Source of the DNA: Pseudomonadota bacterium
GTDB taxonomy: Bacteria > Pseudomonadota > Gammaproteobacteria > Steroidobacterales > Steroidobacteraceae
Assembly (NCBI GenBank): GCA_023433705.1
Contig: JAEYUC010000065.1
Coordinates: 40,616 to 104,615, forward strand
Length of the DNA: 64,000 nucleotides
Reading direction: 5' to 3'
A program made the translations under genes and the position numbers. Below, piece by piece: positions 1 to 8,900 of this stretch; position 1 is the first letter of the stretch, and the number at the start of each line of letters is the position of its first letter. Below the pieces are notes generated by a model that had not been told where the DNA came from, made no database searches, and worked only from the letters and a program-made list of their open reading frames with translations.

Positions 1-98
1 AACTCGAGAAGTCCCCCGCCGGAGACCTGCGGCTGAACCTCGTCATGCCGCGCCAGTCCGTGAAGCTGATCGAAATCGGGCTCGCGCCCCCGCGCTGA
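1..98 (+). CDS. C-terminal end of a probable glycoside hydrolase (partial)
   Basis: An open frame runs in from the left edge (first full codon at base 3) and stops at TGA 96-98. It gives 31 residues that end in a hydrophobic strand-like stretch (VMPRQSVKLIEI). Short C-terminal strands of this kind, with a Pro-x-x-Ser-Val core, close the accessory beta-sandwich of several glycoside hydrolases. The GH51 enzyme at 23251-24888 in this window ends in a comparable way. The family cannot be decided from this fragment. It converges on the minus-strand gene whose stop lies at 133. Confidence 0.35.
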   Translation, partial: LEKSPAGDLRLNLVMPRQSVKLIEIGLAPPR

Positions 99-132
99 AG
101 CCCGACACGCCTCTTCAGCTCACCGCGTCAGC

Positions 133-2052
133 TCACTGCGCGTTGCTCGCGCAGCTCGGGCTGCGCATCGTGCCGACGCATTGCACGAGGATCTTGCACT
201 TCGACACGTGCGGCCCGTCCGCCGTGCACGTCGCGTCTCCGTTGATACCGGAGTTGCCGGTGCGGCTGAGGCAGGAAGCCTCGGCGCGGTCGCGCAGGTA
301 CTTCTTGCCGAACTCCTCGCCTTTCACGGTGTTGTAGGTGTCGTTGTAGTTCGGATGAATCATCTCGCAACGCTGCTCCGCGATGGTGGCCGTCATGGGC
401 CGCGTTGCGCCGGTGTTGACCGGCTGCTGCGAGCGAGCCGCCGCGGCATCACGTTCCGCCTGCGCGCGTGCCTGTCTCTGCGCTTCCTGCCGCGCTTCGT
501 GCTGGCGCGCGATTTCGTACTGGCGCTCGGTGGCTTCGCGCGCACGGCGCGCATCTTCCGCGCGGCGTGCGTTCTCCTCATCCATCCGGCGACGCTCTGC
601 AAGATCGCGTTCGTACGCCGCCTGGCGCGCGGCCTGCTCCAGCGTCGCATCGAGCGCCGCGCGCGAGCGCGCCTCGCTGGCCGATGCCGCGGCGTTCGCA
701 TCGAGCAACGCCTGGAAGGCCGGGGACACGCCCGGCGCCTCGCGCCGGGGCGGCGTGTACGGCAGTCCGTATTGCTCGGCGTAGATCTCCGCCTCGTACG
801 AGTCCGTGTCCTGCGCGAGTTCGGCGAGCACCGCCATGCGTTCCGCGTAGATTTCGGCATCGGTCTTCTTCGGCTGCGACGCCTCGTACGCGGCCATTCT
901 TCGCTGCGCCTCGCGCATCTCCGCGTGCAACTGGGCGACCGCGGCATCGCTGATGACTGCGTATTCGTACGTCCAGTCGTACTCGTTGCCGGTGAACAGG
1001 CCGATACTGTTGACCATGTGCCCGTAGCTGCGCGCCTTCACGATGCCGCCGTCCGCGATGAGGTCGAGGTTGTGGAACCAGCCGCCCAACCTGCCGTCCT
1101 TCGCCGACACCTCGAGCTTGTTGTCCGCCGGCCATTCCGCCGTGCGATAGAAGCGATGTTCGCGGGGCGCCTCCAGCAGTTCCCATTTGCCCGGCTTCTT
1201 CTTCGATTCGGCGAGCACGTAACGCCAGTTGACGTGGCCATCGAGAAGCCGGGTCTGGATGGACAGGCTGCCATCGGCGCCGCGCACGATATCGAGGAAT
1301 TCGCCGCGGTCCTTCGAATAGAGATGCTTGCCGACGAATCGCTCGAAGTCGCGGATCGACGCAGGTGGAGGCGGAGCGACGACCGCAACCGGCGGAGGGG
1401 TTGCCGCAACCGCTGGCGTCGAGGCCGCAACCACTGGCGCAGTAGCGGGAACCACCGGCGTCGCGGCGGGAACCGCGGCGGACGCCGCAACCGATTTGCC
1501 CGGCTCCGCGGTCGAGGGCTTCCCGGCCGCCGTTGACGCGACGATGGGCGCACCGCCCGTGCGGTCGTACCAGCCCGTGCTCCGCACCTTCACGATTCGG
1601 CCCGCGTCATCGAGCTTCACCAGCTCTTCGCGGTAGCGCCCATCGACGATGGACGCGCGCATCGGCGTCTTGATCATTCCGCGCCGGATCCACAGCACCG
1701 AGCCATCCGCGGCGATGCGGCCATCGTAGGTGGCGGCGCCGAGTCCCGAGCCGTAGTACGCGACCAGCTCACCGGGATTCGCGCCGCGATGGATGATCTG
1801 GTCCTTGAATGCCTGGCGCTTCTCGAGAATCGTGTCGTCGCTTGCCCACTGCCATTCAGCGGGCCCCATCGTTCCGTTCCACCGGTTGCCGACGAGCTGC
1901 GCATAGATTCCCCAAACGGCCGGATCCGCGACACGCGGCTCGCCCTGCTGCGCGAAAGTCTGCGCGGCGGTGAGCAGGACGAAACCCAGGAACGTCGAAA
2001 CAAAAGCGGGCCGGCGAGCGCCGCGGGGCGGGGCATTTTCAAGCATGTTCAT
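133..2052 (-). CDS. Secreted modular protein of unknown function with coiled coil
   Basis: 639 residues. I do not recognise a family. A signal peptide covers about residues 15-35, with an Ala-x-Ala-like cleavage region before QQGEP. Two short beta-rich modules begin at about residues 45 and 236; each has a LVG or FVG core followed by tryptophan-rich strands. An Ala/Pro/Val-rich linker (about 165-232) separates them. Residues about 380-560 are charged and Ala/Arg/Glu-rich and should form a long helix or coiled coil. The last 80 residues hold six cysteines, which suggests a disulfide-bonded domain in the periplasm or outside the cell. The start is ATG 2052 with GGGA eight bases upstream; a second in-frame ATG follows two codons later. 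It lies downstream of the HDOD gene in the same orientation. Confidence 0.7.
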   Translation of the reverse strand: MNMLENAPPRGARRPAFVSTFLGFVLLTAAQTFAQQGEPRVADPAVWGIYAQLVGNRWNGTMGPAEWQWASDDTILEKRQAFKDQIIHRGANPGELVAYYGSGLGAATYDGRIAADGSVLWIRRGMIKTPMRASIVDGRYREELVKLDDAGRIVKVRSTGWYDRTGGAPIVASTAAGKPSTAEPGKSVAASAAVPAATPVVPATAPVVAASTPAVAATPPPVAVVAPPPPASIRDFERFVGKHLYSKDRGEFLDIVRGADGSLSIQTRLLDGHVNWRYVLAESKKKPGKWELLEAPREHRFYRTAEWPADNKLEVSAKDGRLGGWFHNLDLIADGGIVKARSYGHMVNSIGLFTGNEYDWTYEYAVISDAAVAQLHAEMREAQRRMAAYEASQPKKTDAEIYAERMAVLAELAQDTDSYEAEIYAEQYGLPYTPPRREAPGVSPAFQALLDANAAASASEARSRAALDATLEQAARQAAYERDLAERRRMDEENARRAEDARRAREATERQYEIARQHEARQEAQRQARAQAERDAAAARSQQPVNTGATRPMTATIAEQRCEMIHPNYNDTYNTVKGEEFGKKYLRDRAEASCLSRTGNSGINGDATCTADGPHVSKCKILVQCVGTMRSPSCASNAQ

Positions 2053-2173
2053 CGGTGGATCCCTGATCAGGTGATCCCGACTCTACGGATAACACGCGAC
2101 GAATGATGTGATGGAAATTCAGCCGCGAAATTCGTGCCAGCCTTCGTTCCGGGAAACCCCGACCGGGCGACGT

Positions 2174-3232
2174 TCAGCGCGCGGCGGCGAGATGCATGAT
2201 CGCGAGGCGCGCCCAGAGGCGATCGACTTCGGCGCGTCGATGATCGTCGGCGAGCACGATCGCGCGCGCCGACAATTCGCGCATGTGCCCGCGCTTCACG
2301 AGCATCAGCAGTGCGCCGGCCAGCCGTCCGAACCGCACCGAGCGCGCGAGCCCGGGCTCGGCGGGCGCCAGCAGGATGCCGCGCAGATCCGCGGGCAGGT
2401 GCCAGTTCTCCGCGATGCGCATCGCGGTGGGCGGCACCCAGTCGTCGAGTAGCCTGGCCATGGCGGCGGGGCGGATGTTGTCAGCGCCCGGGCAATGTTC
2501 GCGCGCGATGCGGAACACCGCGTTGCTCGCAAGGCCCAGCAGCATCACGAGCAGGCGCGCACTGAACGCATCCGCGCGATCGATGCGAACCGCGTGGAGC
2601 TCGGCGCTCGCGGCCGCGTACTGGCTGTGCTCCCACGTCGCCTCGGCGAACGAAGAGAACGGTCCGCGCGCGCCCGTCATCACGGGGTGCAGCAACGCGG
2701 TCGCAACCAGCGAACGCAAGCCATCCGTGCCCACGAGCGCGACGGCCTTCTCGAGGCTTTCGATGGGTTTGCTGCCGCTGAATCGATAGAAAGAGCTGTT
2801 CGCCAGCCTGAGCAGACCGCCCAGGAGCGCGCCATCTTCGCCGATGATCTTCGCCATCTCGCGCAGGGAATTCGAGTCGTTGTTGATCGCGCTCATGAGC
2901 CGCGGCAACAGCGACGGCCGGCGCGGCAGATACTTCGCCTGCAGCTCGAGATCGCCGAGCACACGTGCGGCCGGTTCGAGTTCGGCGAGTTCCGATGCGG
3001 GGGCCTCACGGCGCAGGTCCTCGAGGCTTGCATCGAGCGCGAGCGCGGTGAAACGCCGCATCGCGACGTCCGCATGTACACCGGGAAAACGCGCATCGCC
3101 CACCGCCGCGCTCGTGGGGCGAGGCTGCGCGCGGCTTCCCTGCCGATCGTTGATTTCGCGCGGGCGCCTGCGCGCCCCACCGAACCATTGACCCACAAGA
3201 GAGCCGATCCCGGAGCGGATGGCGGCAATCAT
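2174..3232 (-). CDS. HDOD-domain signalling protein
   Basis: 352 residues. Residues about 95-290 form an HDOD domain, the non-catalytic relative of HD phosphohydrolases. Typical features are the LP-rich lead-in, a region containing IGEDGALLGGLLRLANS, and a segment with AVALVGTDGLRSLV. HDOD proteins usually act in signalling (c-di-GMP, chemotaxis or stress circuits), often as the only recognisable domain. No GGDEF, EAL or receiver domain is present. The N-terminal 90 residues are basic and of unknown role. It is divergent from the TonB receptor gene at 3438, and the 205-bp gap between them carries operator-like inverted repeats. A weak ribosome site precedes ATG 3232, so the start is less certain than the domain. 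Confidence 0.85.
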   Translation of the reverse strand: MIAAIRSGIGSLVGQWFGGARRRPREINDRQGSRAQPRPTSAAVGDARFPGVHADVAMRRFTALALDASLEDLRREAPASELAELEPAARVLGDLELQAKYLPRRPSLLPRLMSAINNDSNSLREMAKIIGEDGALLGGLLRLANSSFYRFSGSKPIESLEKAVALVGTDGLRSLVATALLHPVMTGARGPFSSFAEATWEHSQYAAASAELHAVRIDRADAFSARLLVMLLGLASNAVFRIAREHCPGADNIRPAAMARLLDDWVPPTAMRIAENWHLPADLRGILLAPAEPGLARSVRFGRLAGALLMLVKRGHMRELSARAIVLADDHRRAEVDRLWARLAIMHLAAAR

Positions 3233-3359
3233 GGTCAGGGGTTATCGGCGGGACCCGCCTGAACTGAAGCGCGATCATCGGATGACCGCGTGACCGGGCC
3301 GCCAGTCAAACTACCCGCCGCGCCGTTTCTGCGAGCTTCCCCTATCCACTCGCGCGGCG

Positions 3360-3395
3360 GGGATTACTTAATCCCGGCATCGTGATATATGCCGG
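3360..3395. promoter_or_regulatory. Overlapping inverted repeats upstream of the TonB receptor gene
   Basis: Two perfect inverted repeats overlap here. GGGATT-ACTT-AATCCC covers 3360-3375, and CCGGCAT-N8-ATGCCGG covers 3374-3395. They lie 42-78 bases before the receptor start, in an AT-rich patch of an otherwise GC-rich divergent gap. They could be a repressor or activator operator, or a structured leader. I recognise no specific regulator. Confidence 0.4.
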
Positions 3396-3426
3396 AGGTC
3401 AACGATTGTTGGCCGATCAGGGAGTC

Positions 3427-3441
3427 ATGATCGCGGAATGA
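3427..3441 (+). promoter_or_regulatory. Four-codon mini-ORF overlapping the TonB receptor start
   Basis: ATG 3427 begins a four-codon frame (Met-Ile-Ala-Glu) whose TGA overlaps the receptor's ATG 3438 as ATGA. The best Shine-Dalgarno sequence nearby (GGGAG, 3420-3424) is spaced better for this mini-ORF than for the receptor itself, which suggests translational coupling. This is inference from spacing only. Confidence 0.3.
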
Positions 3442-5330
3442 AGCGGACCCTGGGCCTTGTTGCGCTCGTGGTATTGGCAGCCTCGCCGGCGCGCGCCGAC
3501 GACGAGACGTTGCGCGCGCTCAAGTCGATGTCGGTCGACCAGTTGCTCGACATCGAGGTGACGTCGGTGTCGAAGCGGCGCGAGCCGCTCGCCGGCGCAG
3601 CCGCATCCATCTACGTCATCACCGCCGAAGCGTTGCGCCGCTCCGGCGCGACGACGCTTCCCGAAGCGCTGCGGCTCGCTCCCAATCTCCAGGTCGCGCG
3701 CATCGACGCCGGCCAGTACGCCATCAGCGCGCGCGGCTTCAACAATGCGATCGGCAACAAGCTGCTGGTGCTCGTCGACGGCCGCACTGTCTACACACCG
3801 TTGTTCTCGGGCGTGTTCTGGGATCAGCAGGACGTGCTGCTCGAGGACGTCGAGCGCATCGAAGTGATCAGCGGACCGGGCGCGACGTTGTGGGGCGCGA
3901 ACGCGGTCAACGGCGTCATCAACGTCATCACCCGTTCGGCGCAGGATACGACCGGCGTTTTTCTCGCGGGCGCCGGCAGCGACACCGAGCTCGGCGCGGC
4001 GCTGCGTTACGGCCGGGAATTCGGCTCCGGCGCATTCCGCGTGTACGGCAGGTATTCGGAGTTCGGCAAGTCCGAGCGCTCCGGCGGCATCCCGCTCAAC
4101 GACGACTGGCAACGCGCGCAGATCGGGTTTCGCGCCGACTGGCGCCGCGAGCAGGATTCCTTCACGGTGCAGGGCGACGCCTACGATGGCCAGACCAGCC
4201 ATCGCGGGTTCATCGGAGCCTTCGAGCTCACGCCCGTCTCGGTGTCCGGCGCCAATCTGCTCGGCCGATGGCAGCGCGACTTCAGCGCGGATTCGCAACT
4301 CCAGGTCCAGGTGTATTTCGACCGCACCGAGCGCGACGACGCGCTGTTCTATGGGCCCACCGCGGACATCATCGATCTCGACTTCCAGCACGCGTTCGCT
4401 CGCGGCGCGCATCGCCTGATCTGGGGCGGTGGTTATCGCCAGGGCCACGACGAGATCGATCCCGGATTCGCGACGATATTCGTGCCCGACAGCAAGTCGC
4501 TGTCGTGGGCGAACCTGTTCGTCCAGGACGACATCGAGTTGACCCGCTCGCTGACCGCCATGCTCGGCGTCAAGTTCGAGTACAACGACTACACCGGTGT
4601 CGAAGTGCTTCCCAACGCGCGTCTCGCGTGGAAGGCGTCCGACAAACAAGTCGTATGGACTTCGTTGTCGCGCGCGGTGCGCGCGCCGGCGCGTTACGAC
4701 CGCGACGTGCGGTTCCCGGGCTTTCCGCCCTACTTCGTCGTGGGTGGCCCGGACTTCGAATCCGAAGTCGCCAACGTGATCGAGCTCGGCTACCGCGTGC
4801 AGCCGACCAACTCGCTGAACTTTTCCGTCACGGCCTTCGCGCACCTGTGGGACAAGGTGCGCAGCGGCACGGCCATCCCCGTGGAGATCGAGAACAAGAT
4901 CGAGGGCGAGATCTACGGCATCGAAGCCTGGGGCGAATATCGGCCGGTGAAGTGGTGGCTCATCTCCGCCGGCTTCAACTGGATGGAAGACGAGCTGCGG
5001 TTGAAACCCGACAGCACCGACCCGGTGGGCGTGAACAACGACACGTTGCGCAACGATCCCGACTACGTCGCGATGCTGCGCTCGCGCTTCGACCTGCCGG
5101 CATCGCTGCAGCTCGACTTCAATTTCCGGCACACGGCCCGGCTGCCCGCGCCGGTCGTACCGGCCTACACCGAACTGGACGTGCGCCTGGCGTGGCCAGT
5201 CATGCCGGGACTCGAGCTGTCGCTGGTCGGCCGCAATCTCCTGAACGGCAGCCATCCCGAATATGGCAACGAGGCTTCGCGGGCGCTCATCGAACGCAGC
5301 GTGCTCGGGCAGGTGCGCTGGCAGTTCTGA
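3438..5330 (+). CDS. TonB-dependent outer membrane receptor
   Basis: 630 residues. Residues 1-21 are a signal peptide ending in ARA. A TonB-box/STN-free N-terminus leads straight into the plug domain (about 40-150), with the motif SVSKRREPL, the segment LLVLVDGRTVYTPLF, and the plug end ERIEVISGPGATLWGANAVNG. The rest is a beta-barrel (about 170-630) with alternating aromatic strands, ending in the outer-membrane signature phenylalanine (VRWQF). This arrangement, in which 'LLDIEVTSVSKR' opens the mature protein, is typical of the small colicin-I/iron-type receptors common in environmental gammaproteobacteria. The substrate is unknown. Energy could come from the ExbB/ExbD pair at 20804-21941, but that is inference. 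The start is set by the ATGA overlap with a mini-ORF. Confidence 0.92.
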   Translation: MKRTLGLVALVVLAASPARADDETLRALKSMSVDQLLDIEVTSVSKRREPLAGAAASIYVITAEALRRSGATTLPEALRLAPNLQVARIDAGQYAISARGFNNAIGNKLLVLVDGRTVYTPLFSGVFWDQQDVLLEDVERIEVISGPGATLWGANAVNGVINVITRSAQDTTGVFLAGAGSDTELGAALRYGREFGSGAFRVYGRYSEFGKSERSGGIPLNDDWQRAQIGFRADWRREQDSFTVQGDAYDGQTSHRGFIGAFELTPVSVSGANLLGRWQRDFSADSQLQVQVYFDRTERDDALFYGPTADIIDLDFQHAFARGAHRLIWGGGYRQGHDEIDPGFATIFVPDSKSLSWANLFVQDDIELTRSLTAMLGVKFEYNDYTGVEVLPNARLAWKASDKQVVWTSLSRAVRAPARYDRDVRFPGFPPYFVVGGPDFESEVANVIELGYRVQPTNSLNFSVTAFAHLWDKVRSGTAIPVEIENKIEGEIYGIEAWGEYRPVKWWLISAGFNWMEDELRLKPDSTDPVGVNNDTLRNDPDYVAMLRSRFDLPASLQLDFNFRHTARLPAPVVPAYTELDVRLAWPVMPGLELSLVGRNLLNGSHPEYGNEASRALIERSVLGQVRWQF

Positions 5331-5335
5331 GCGCG

Positions 5336-5349
5336 GCCCGCGCGCGGGC
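5336..5349. terminator. Possible bidirectional terminator hairpin
   Basis: A 14-base perfect palindrome, GCCCGCGCGCGGGC, sits in the 51-bp gap between the convergent receptor and peptidase genes. It can fold as a five-base-pair stem with a CGCG loop. No T-run follows, so termination activity is uncertain. Confidence 0.3.
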
Positions 5350-5381
5350 TTCAGGCACGCGGAAGATCCGGGGCCGTCGCA

Positions 5382-7151
5382 TCACTCGCCCAGCGCCGCG
5401 TATTTCACGATCCGGAACCGGGCACCCTGCGCCGCGCGGATCTTTTCGGCCAGCTTCTCGTGCAGCTCGGGCTTCCACGTCGTCCACCGCGCGAAGAACG
5501 CGGCGACGGCCGCATCGCCGCCCTCGTGCTGCAGCCGCAGGACTTCCTTCAGCAACGACTCGATCGTCTCGAAGTAGCGGTCGTAGTGGATAGTCAGCCG
5601 GGCGGTGACCGGATCGGCGCTGATAAGACCCTTGTCGAGGAACCAGTTGAACTGCACGAGCTGCATGGTCTGGTACGGCTGATCGGCGCGTGGTTTGACG
5701 TTCTGCAACGTGCGCTTGATGCCGCTCGCCTGTATCGCGCGCAACGATGGATGTTTCATTCGATGCAGCGCGAACAGCGATACGAGATCGGATTTCATTT
5801 CTTCGACGGCGTCCGCGTGATTGGCGAGCGCGACGTCGAGCGTTCGCCCCTGGCGGTCGCGGTCGGGACCGAGGTAGTGGCCGATTTCGTGCCACAACGT
5901 GCGCAGGAAGTTCCCCTCGGGTTTGAGATCGCCGCCGTGCGCGTCGGCCGTGGCGGCGCGCCAGATGCGTTCGTCAGCCGCGAACAGCACGGGGTTCTTC
6001 ATGATGTTCCCGCGCAGCAGGATGGTCCGGCCATAACGCCGCGAGAACAACGCGTCGTTCGGCAGGATGGTCGCGGTGTTGGTGCCGCGCGCCTGGCCGA
6101 AGTCCGCGATCACGTCGTAGACGCCGACCGGAATGTCGTCGCGCACGCGCTTGCGCGGCTCGTACGGCAGCGCGTCCTCTATGGACTGGATGCCGCCGAG
6201 CGCCTTGCGCAATTCCTCCGAAGCGGCTTCGTCGCGCAGCAGGATGCTCATGCTGTGGAAGGCCTTCACGCCGAACAATGCGTCGTCGTAGGTTTCATAC
6301 GCGCCGATCTGCGCGTTCAGCCGCGCGAAGCGCCCGGTGACCCACGACGCGTCGCCGGACTCGTAGTCGTTCGAGACGAGATCGCGCGCCCGGTTACGCA
6401 GGTAGCGCGCGAACTCGGCATCCGAGGCCTCGACCTTGTCGGCGGCGCTCATCAGCAATGCAAACGCGCGCGTCATTTCCCGTGGATAGGCGATGGCGTA
6501 CGGCACCGCGTAGAACGCATCCGGCGAAGCGCGTTTCGCGAGCGCCCGCAAGCTTTCCATCCGGCCGGGATGCAGCTCGCGGATCAGCGGGAAACGCTCG
6601 AGCGTCGCAAGATCCGCTTCGATGTTCGCGCGCGTCGCGCGCCGCACGACCGAGCGTTCCGCGAGGATTTCGTCGCGCGATGCCGGGTTGGCGGAAAGGA
6701 ATCCATCCACCTGCTGCTTCGTCGCGCCCGGTGGATAGACATTCTTGCCGCGCGCCTCCTCGGCGACCGGCAGGAACGGCACGCGCCGGTTGTCGAGCGT
6801 GGTCGCGATCGGACCCTGGTTGAGCCGGTAGAGATCGAGCAGGTTGCGCGTGGCGACCGGCATGCCGAGCTTCGCATGCAGCGACGTGAGGTTCGCGACG
6901 GCGGCTTCGGCTTGTGCATGCCGCGAACGCTCGAACACGGTTTGCATGAGCGCACCGACCGCCAGCAGATCCCGCAGCGCGGCGCGCTCCGCATCCGTCA
7001 GCGCATCGAGCGACGGCGCCAGCCTGATGTGCTCGGTCTTCGCCAGGATCTCGGCGGATTGCGCCTCGGGCCAGTATCCGGGCGGCAGCGCAGTCTGCGA
7101 ATGCGAAAGAGTCGAGAGACAGACGAGTATCGAGGCGAGTGCCAGGCGCAT
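5382..7151 (-). CDS. Exported DPP III (M49)-like zinc metallopeptidase
   Basis: 589 residues starting at ATG 7151, chosen because GGAG lies seven bases upstream and a signal peptide (about residues 1-19, ending HSQ) follows; an upstream in-frame ATG at 7184 has neither. The C-terminal half carries a zinc motif HEIGH inside TLWHEIGHYLGP, followed about 30 residues later by EEMKSD, which matches the EE-x-(R/K)-x-(D/E) third-ligand motif of dipeptidyl peptidase III. The family usually has a six-residue HEXXGH; a five-residue HEXXH is known for the Caldithrix abyssi enzyme. The length fits bacterial M49 proteins. An exported DPP III would trim dipeptides from peptides in the periplasm. It converges on the TonB receptor gene. 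Confidence 0.75.
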   Translation of the reverse strand: MRLALASILVCLSTLSHSQTALPPGYWPEAQSAEILAKTEHIRLAPSLDALTDAERAALRDLLAVGALMQTVFERSRHAQAEAAVANLTSLHAKLGMPVATRNLLDLYRLNQGPIATTLDNRRVPFLPVAEEARGKNVYPPGATKQQVDGFLSANPASRDEILAERSVVRRATRANIEADLATLERFPLIRELHPGRMESLRALAKRASPDAFYAVPYAIAYPREMTRAFALLMSAADKVEASDAEFARYLRNRARDLVSNDYESGDASWVTGRFARLNAQIGAYETYDDALFGVKAFHSMSILLRDEAASEELRKALGGIQSIEDALPYEPRKRVRDDIPVGVYDVIADFGQARGTNTATILPNDALFSRRYGRTILLRGNIMKNPVLFAADERIWRAATADAHGGDLKPEGNFLRTLWHEIGHYLGPDRDRQGRTLDVALANHADAVEEMKSDLVSLFALHRMKHPSLRAIQASGIKRTLQNVKPRADQPYQTMQLVQFNWFLDKGLISADPVTARLTIHYDRYFETIESLLKEVLRLQHEGGDAAVAAFFARWTTWKPELHEKLAEKIRAAQGARFRIVKYAALGE

Positions 7152-7304
7152 GATCCGCTCCAGAGCGTGGATGGGCCGATTCAAGCACAGGGGCCGGCGC
7201 AGGGAAATCTCCCGGACGATCGCGCATGAACGCCGGACGGCCAGTCATTCAGAAGGGCGCGCCGCGCGGCTACAGTGCCGCGCAACCATTCAGGAGTGAC
7301 GACG

Positions 7305-7727
7305 ATGACGCATTCGAGCAGCTGCTTCTGCGGCGAAGTGAAATTCGAAGTGACGGGTGATCCCGTCGCGATGGGTTATTGCCACTGTTCCTCGTGCCGT
7401 CACTGGTCGGCGGGACCCGTCAATGCATTCACGCTGTGGAAGCCGGATGCACTCAGGGTGACGCAGGGCGCCGAGAGCATCGGCACGTTCAACAAGACGC
7501 CGGGAAGCTCGCGGCAGTGGTGCAGGAAGTGCGGCGGGCACTTGTTCACGGATCATCCCGGATTCGGTCTCGTCGACGTGTATGCCGCGCTGCTCCCGAA
7601 GCTGAGCTTCGAGCCCGGAGTGCACGTGAACTACGCCGAGACCGTGCTGCGCATTCACGACGGCAAGCCGAAGCTCAAGGATTTCCCGGCGGAACTTGGT
7701 GGCTCCGGAATCAGCGTTCCGGAGTGA
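7305..7727 (+). CDS. GFA family protein (glutathione-dependent formaldehyde-activating-like, zinc-binding)
   Basis: 140 residues. ATG 7305 has CAGGAG eight bases upstream; an earlier in-frame start at 7275 lacks this. The GFA (Gfa-like Mss4 fold) cysteine pattern is intact: CFCGEVKFE at the N-terminus, then CHCSSCRHW, then WCRKCGGHLF, which together bind zinc. The founding member condenses glutathione with formaldehyde, but most homologues are uncharacterised and may act on other thiol adducts. It is probably cytoplasmic, with no signal peptide. Its last 17 bases overlap the end of the convergent EEP hydrolase gene. Confidence 0.88.
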   Translation: MTHSSSCFCGEVKFEVTGDPVAMGYCHCSSCRHWSAGPVNAFTLWKPDALRVTQGAESIGTFNKTPGSSRQWCRKCGGHLFTDHPGFGLVDVYAALLPKLSFEPGVHVNYAETVLRIHDGKPKLKDFPAELGGSGISVPE

Positions 7728-8667
7728 CTCGTGATGTCTGATCACCGATCGACAGATCGTTGATCGTCGCGAAGTGATCGGACCCCACGCTGTCGCCGAC
7801 CTGCACGTTGGCCACGATCACCGCGCCGGCGACCAGGCATTGGTCGATACGGATGCGCAGCACCGCCGGCAGGCGCGACGACCATGTAGTTAGAAGACCG
7901 CGGCCGGCCGCGCAATCGCGTACGCCGGGATTCTTCAGCACATCGCGCAAATGGCTCGACCAGGGCGTCACGTTGAAGTCGCCGACCGCGACGCAGGCGT
8001 GCCTGCATTCCGCGAGCTCGCGTCCGAGGGCCTGCAACTGCGCATTGCGGACGTCGGCCGTTTTCGGCATCACGGGCCAGATGAGATGGGCGCCATAGAG
8101 CCGGAAGGTCCGATCGCCGAGATCGACGTCGGCGCGCGCCGCAACCCTCACTCCGTCGCGCGTCGCCACCTGCGGAGCCATGAGCGGCCAGCGGCTCAGG
8201 ATCGCGACGCCCCACAAACCGTCGTTCTCCGCCAGGTAATGGTGCGGCAGCTTCGGAAGTAGCTTGGCGAGCTGCTCCGCCTTCTCCGTCGGCGTCAGTT
8301 CGGCGAGCACCACGACGTCGACCGCCAGCGAATCCAGGTGAGCCGCAATGTCGGCCAGGTTCTCGTTCTTCACGTGCACGTTGAACGCGGCCACGCGTAC
8401 CGTCCTCGCATTCGCCAACGGCCGCGGCGCGGGCGCGAAGAATGCGCCGTACATCGGCCACAGGTTGAGCGCGAGCCCGATGACGGCAAAACCCGCGACG
8501 CGCCAACGTCGCATCACGAGAGCGACGATCATCGCGAGGATCAGCGCCAGCGCGAAGTGCGTGCGGAAGTTGACGAGCATCTCGGCCGCCCAGAGCCAAC
8601 GCCCGGCGAACGAGAGCAGCGTCGCGATGATCAGCGCGCCCGTGACCCGAGCGAGGATTCCGGCCAT
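7711..8667 (-). CDS. Membrane-anchored endonuclease/exonuclease/phosphatase (EEP) family protein
   Basis: 318 residues. Two or three hydrophobic segments (about residues 5-75) precede an EEP domain (about 90-310). Its motifs are VVVLAELTPTEKAEQL (metal-binding Glu), ILSRWPL, RLYGAHLIWPV (His), VAVGDFNVTPWSSHL (Asp-x-Asn) and VGSDHFATI (Asp-His near the end). The family cleaves phosphodiesters in nucleic acids or phosphomonoesters in lipids and inositols. The membrane-anchored form is common and mostly uncharacterised. ATG 8667 is preferred over the adjacent TTG. No good ribosome site precedes it, but a 26-codon ORF (8688-8768) ends 20 bases upstream and might couple translation. The 3' end overlaps the GFA gene. 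Confidence 0.85.
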   Translation of the reverse strand: MAGILARVTGALIIATLLSFAGRWLWAAEMLVNFRTHFALALILAMIVALVMRRWRVAGFAVIGLALNLWPMYGAFFAPAPRPLANARTVRVAAFNVHVKNENLADIAAHLDSLAVDVVVLAELTPTEKAEQLAKLLPKLPHHYLAENDGLWGVAILSRWPLMAPQVATRDGVRVAARADVDLGDRTFRLYGAHLIWPVMPKTADVRNAQLQALGRELAECRHACVAVGDFNVTPWSSHLRDVLKNPGVRDCAAGRGLLTTWSSRLPAVLRIRIDQCLVAGAVIVANVQVGDSVGSDHFATINDLSIGDQTSRVTPER

Positions 8668-8900
8668 CAATGACGAGCCGCGGGCGATCAGGGCTTCGGC
8701 GTCGCGGCGATCCGCCGCACTTCATCGTGGCGGGTTGCGGAGAGGTGACGGCGTGCGTGCGATTTCATGCCCCGACTCTACCGGATCGGCCCGACCGCGA
8801 GGCCGCGCCATGCGAGGAAACGAGCCGGATTGCGGGTCCGATGCGGTAACCCGCGGCCGGCGCGCTGGACTTGTTTGATATGCCCGTGGACCATGGCCGC

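Noticed and set aside
8688..8768. 26-codon Arg-rich ORF before the EEP gene
   Set aside because: Too short and without a ribosome site or known homologue; possible leader peptide only.
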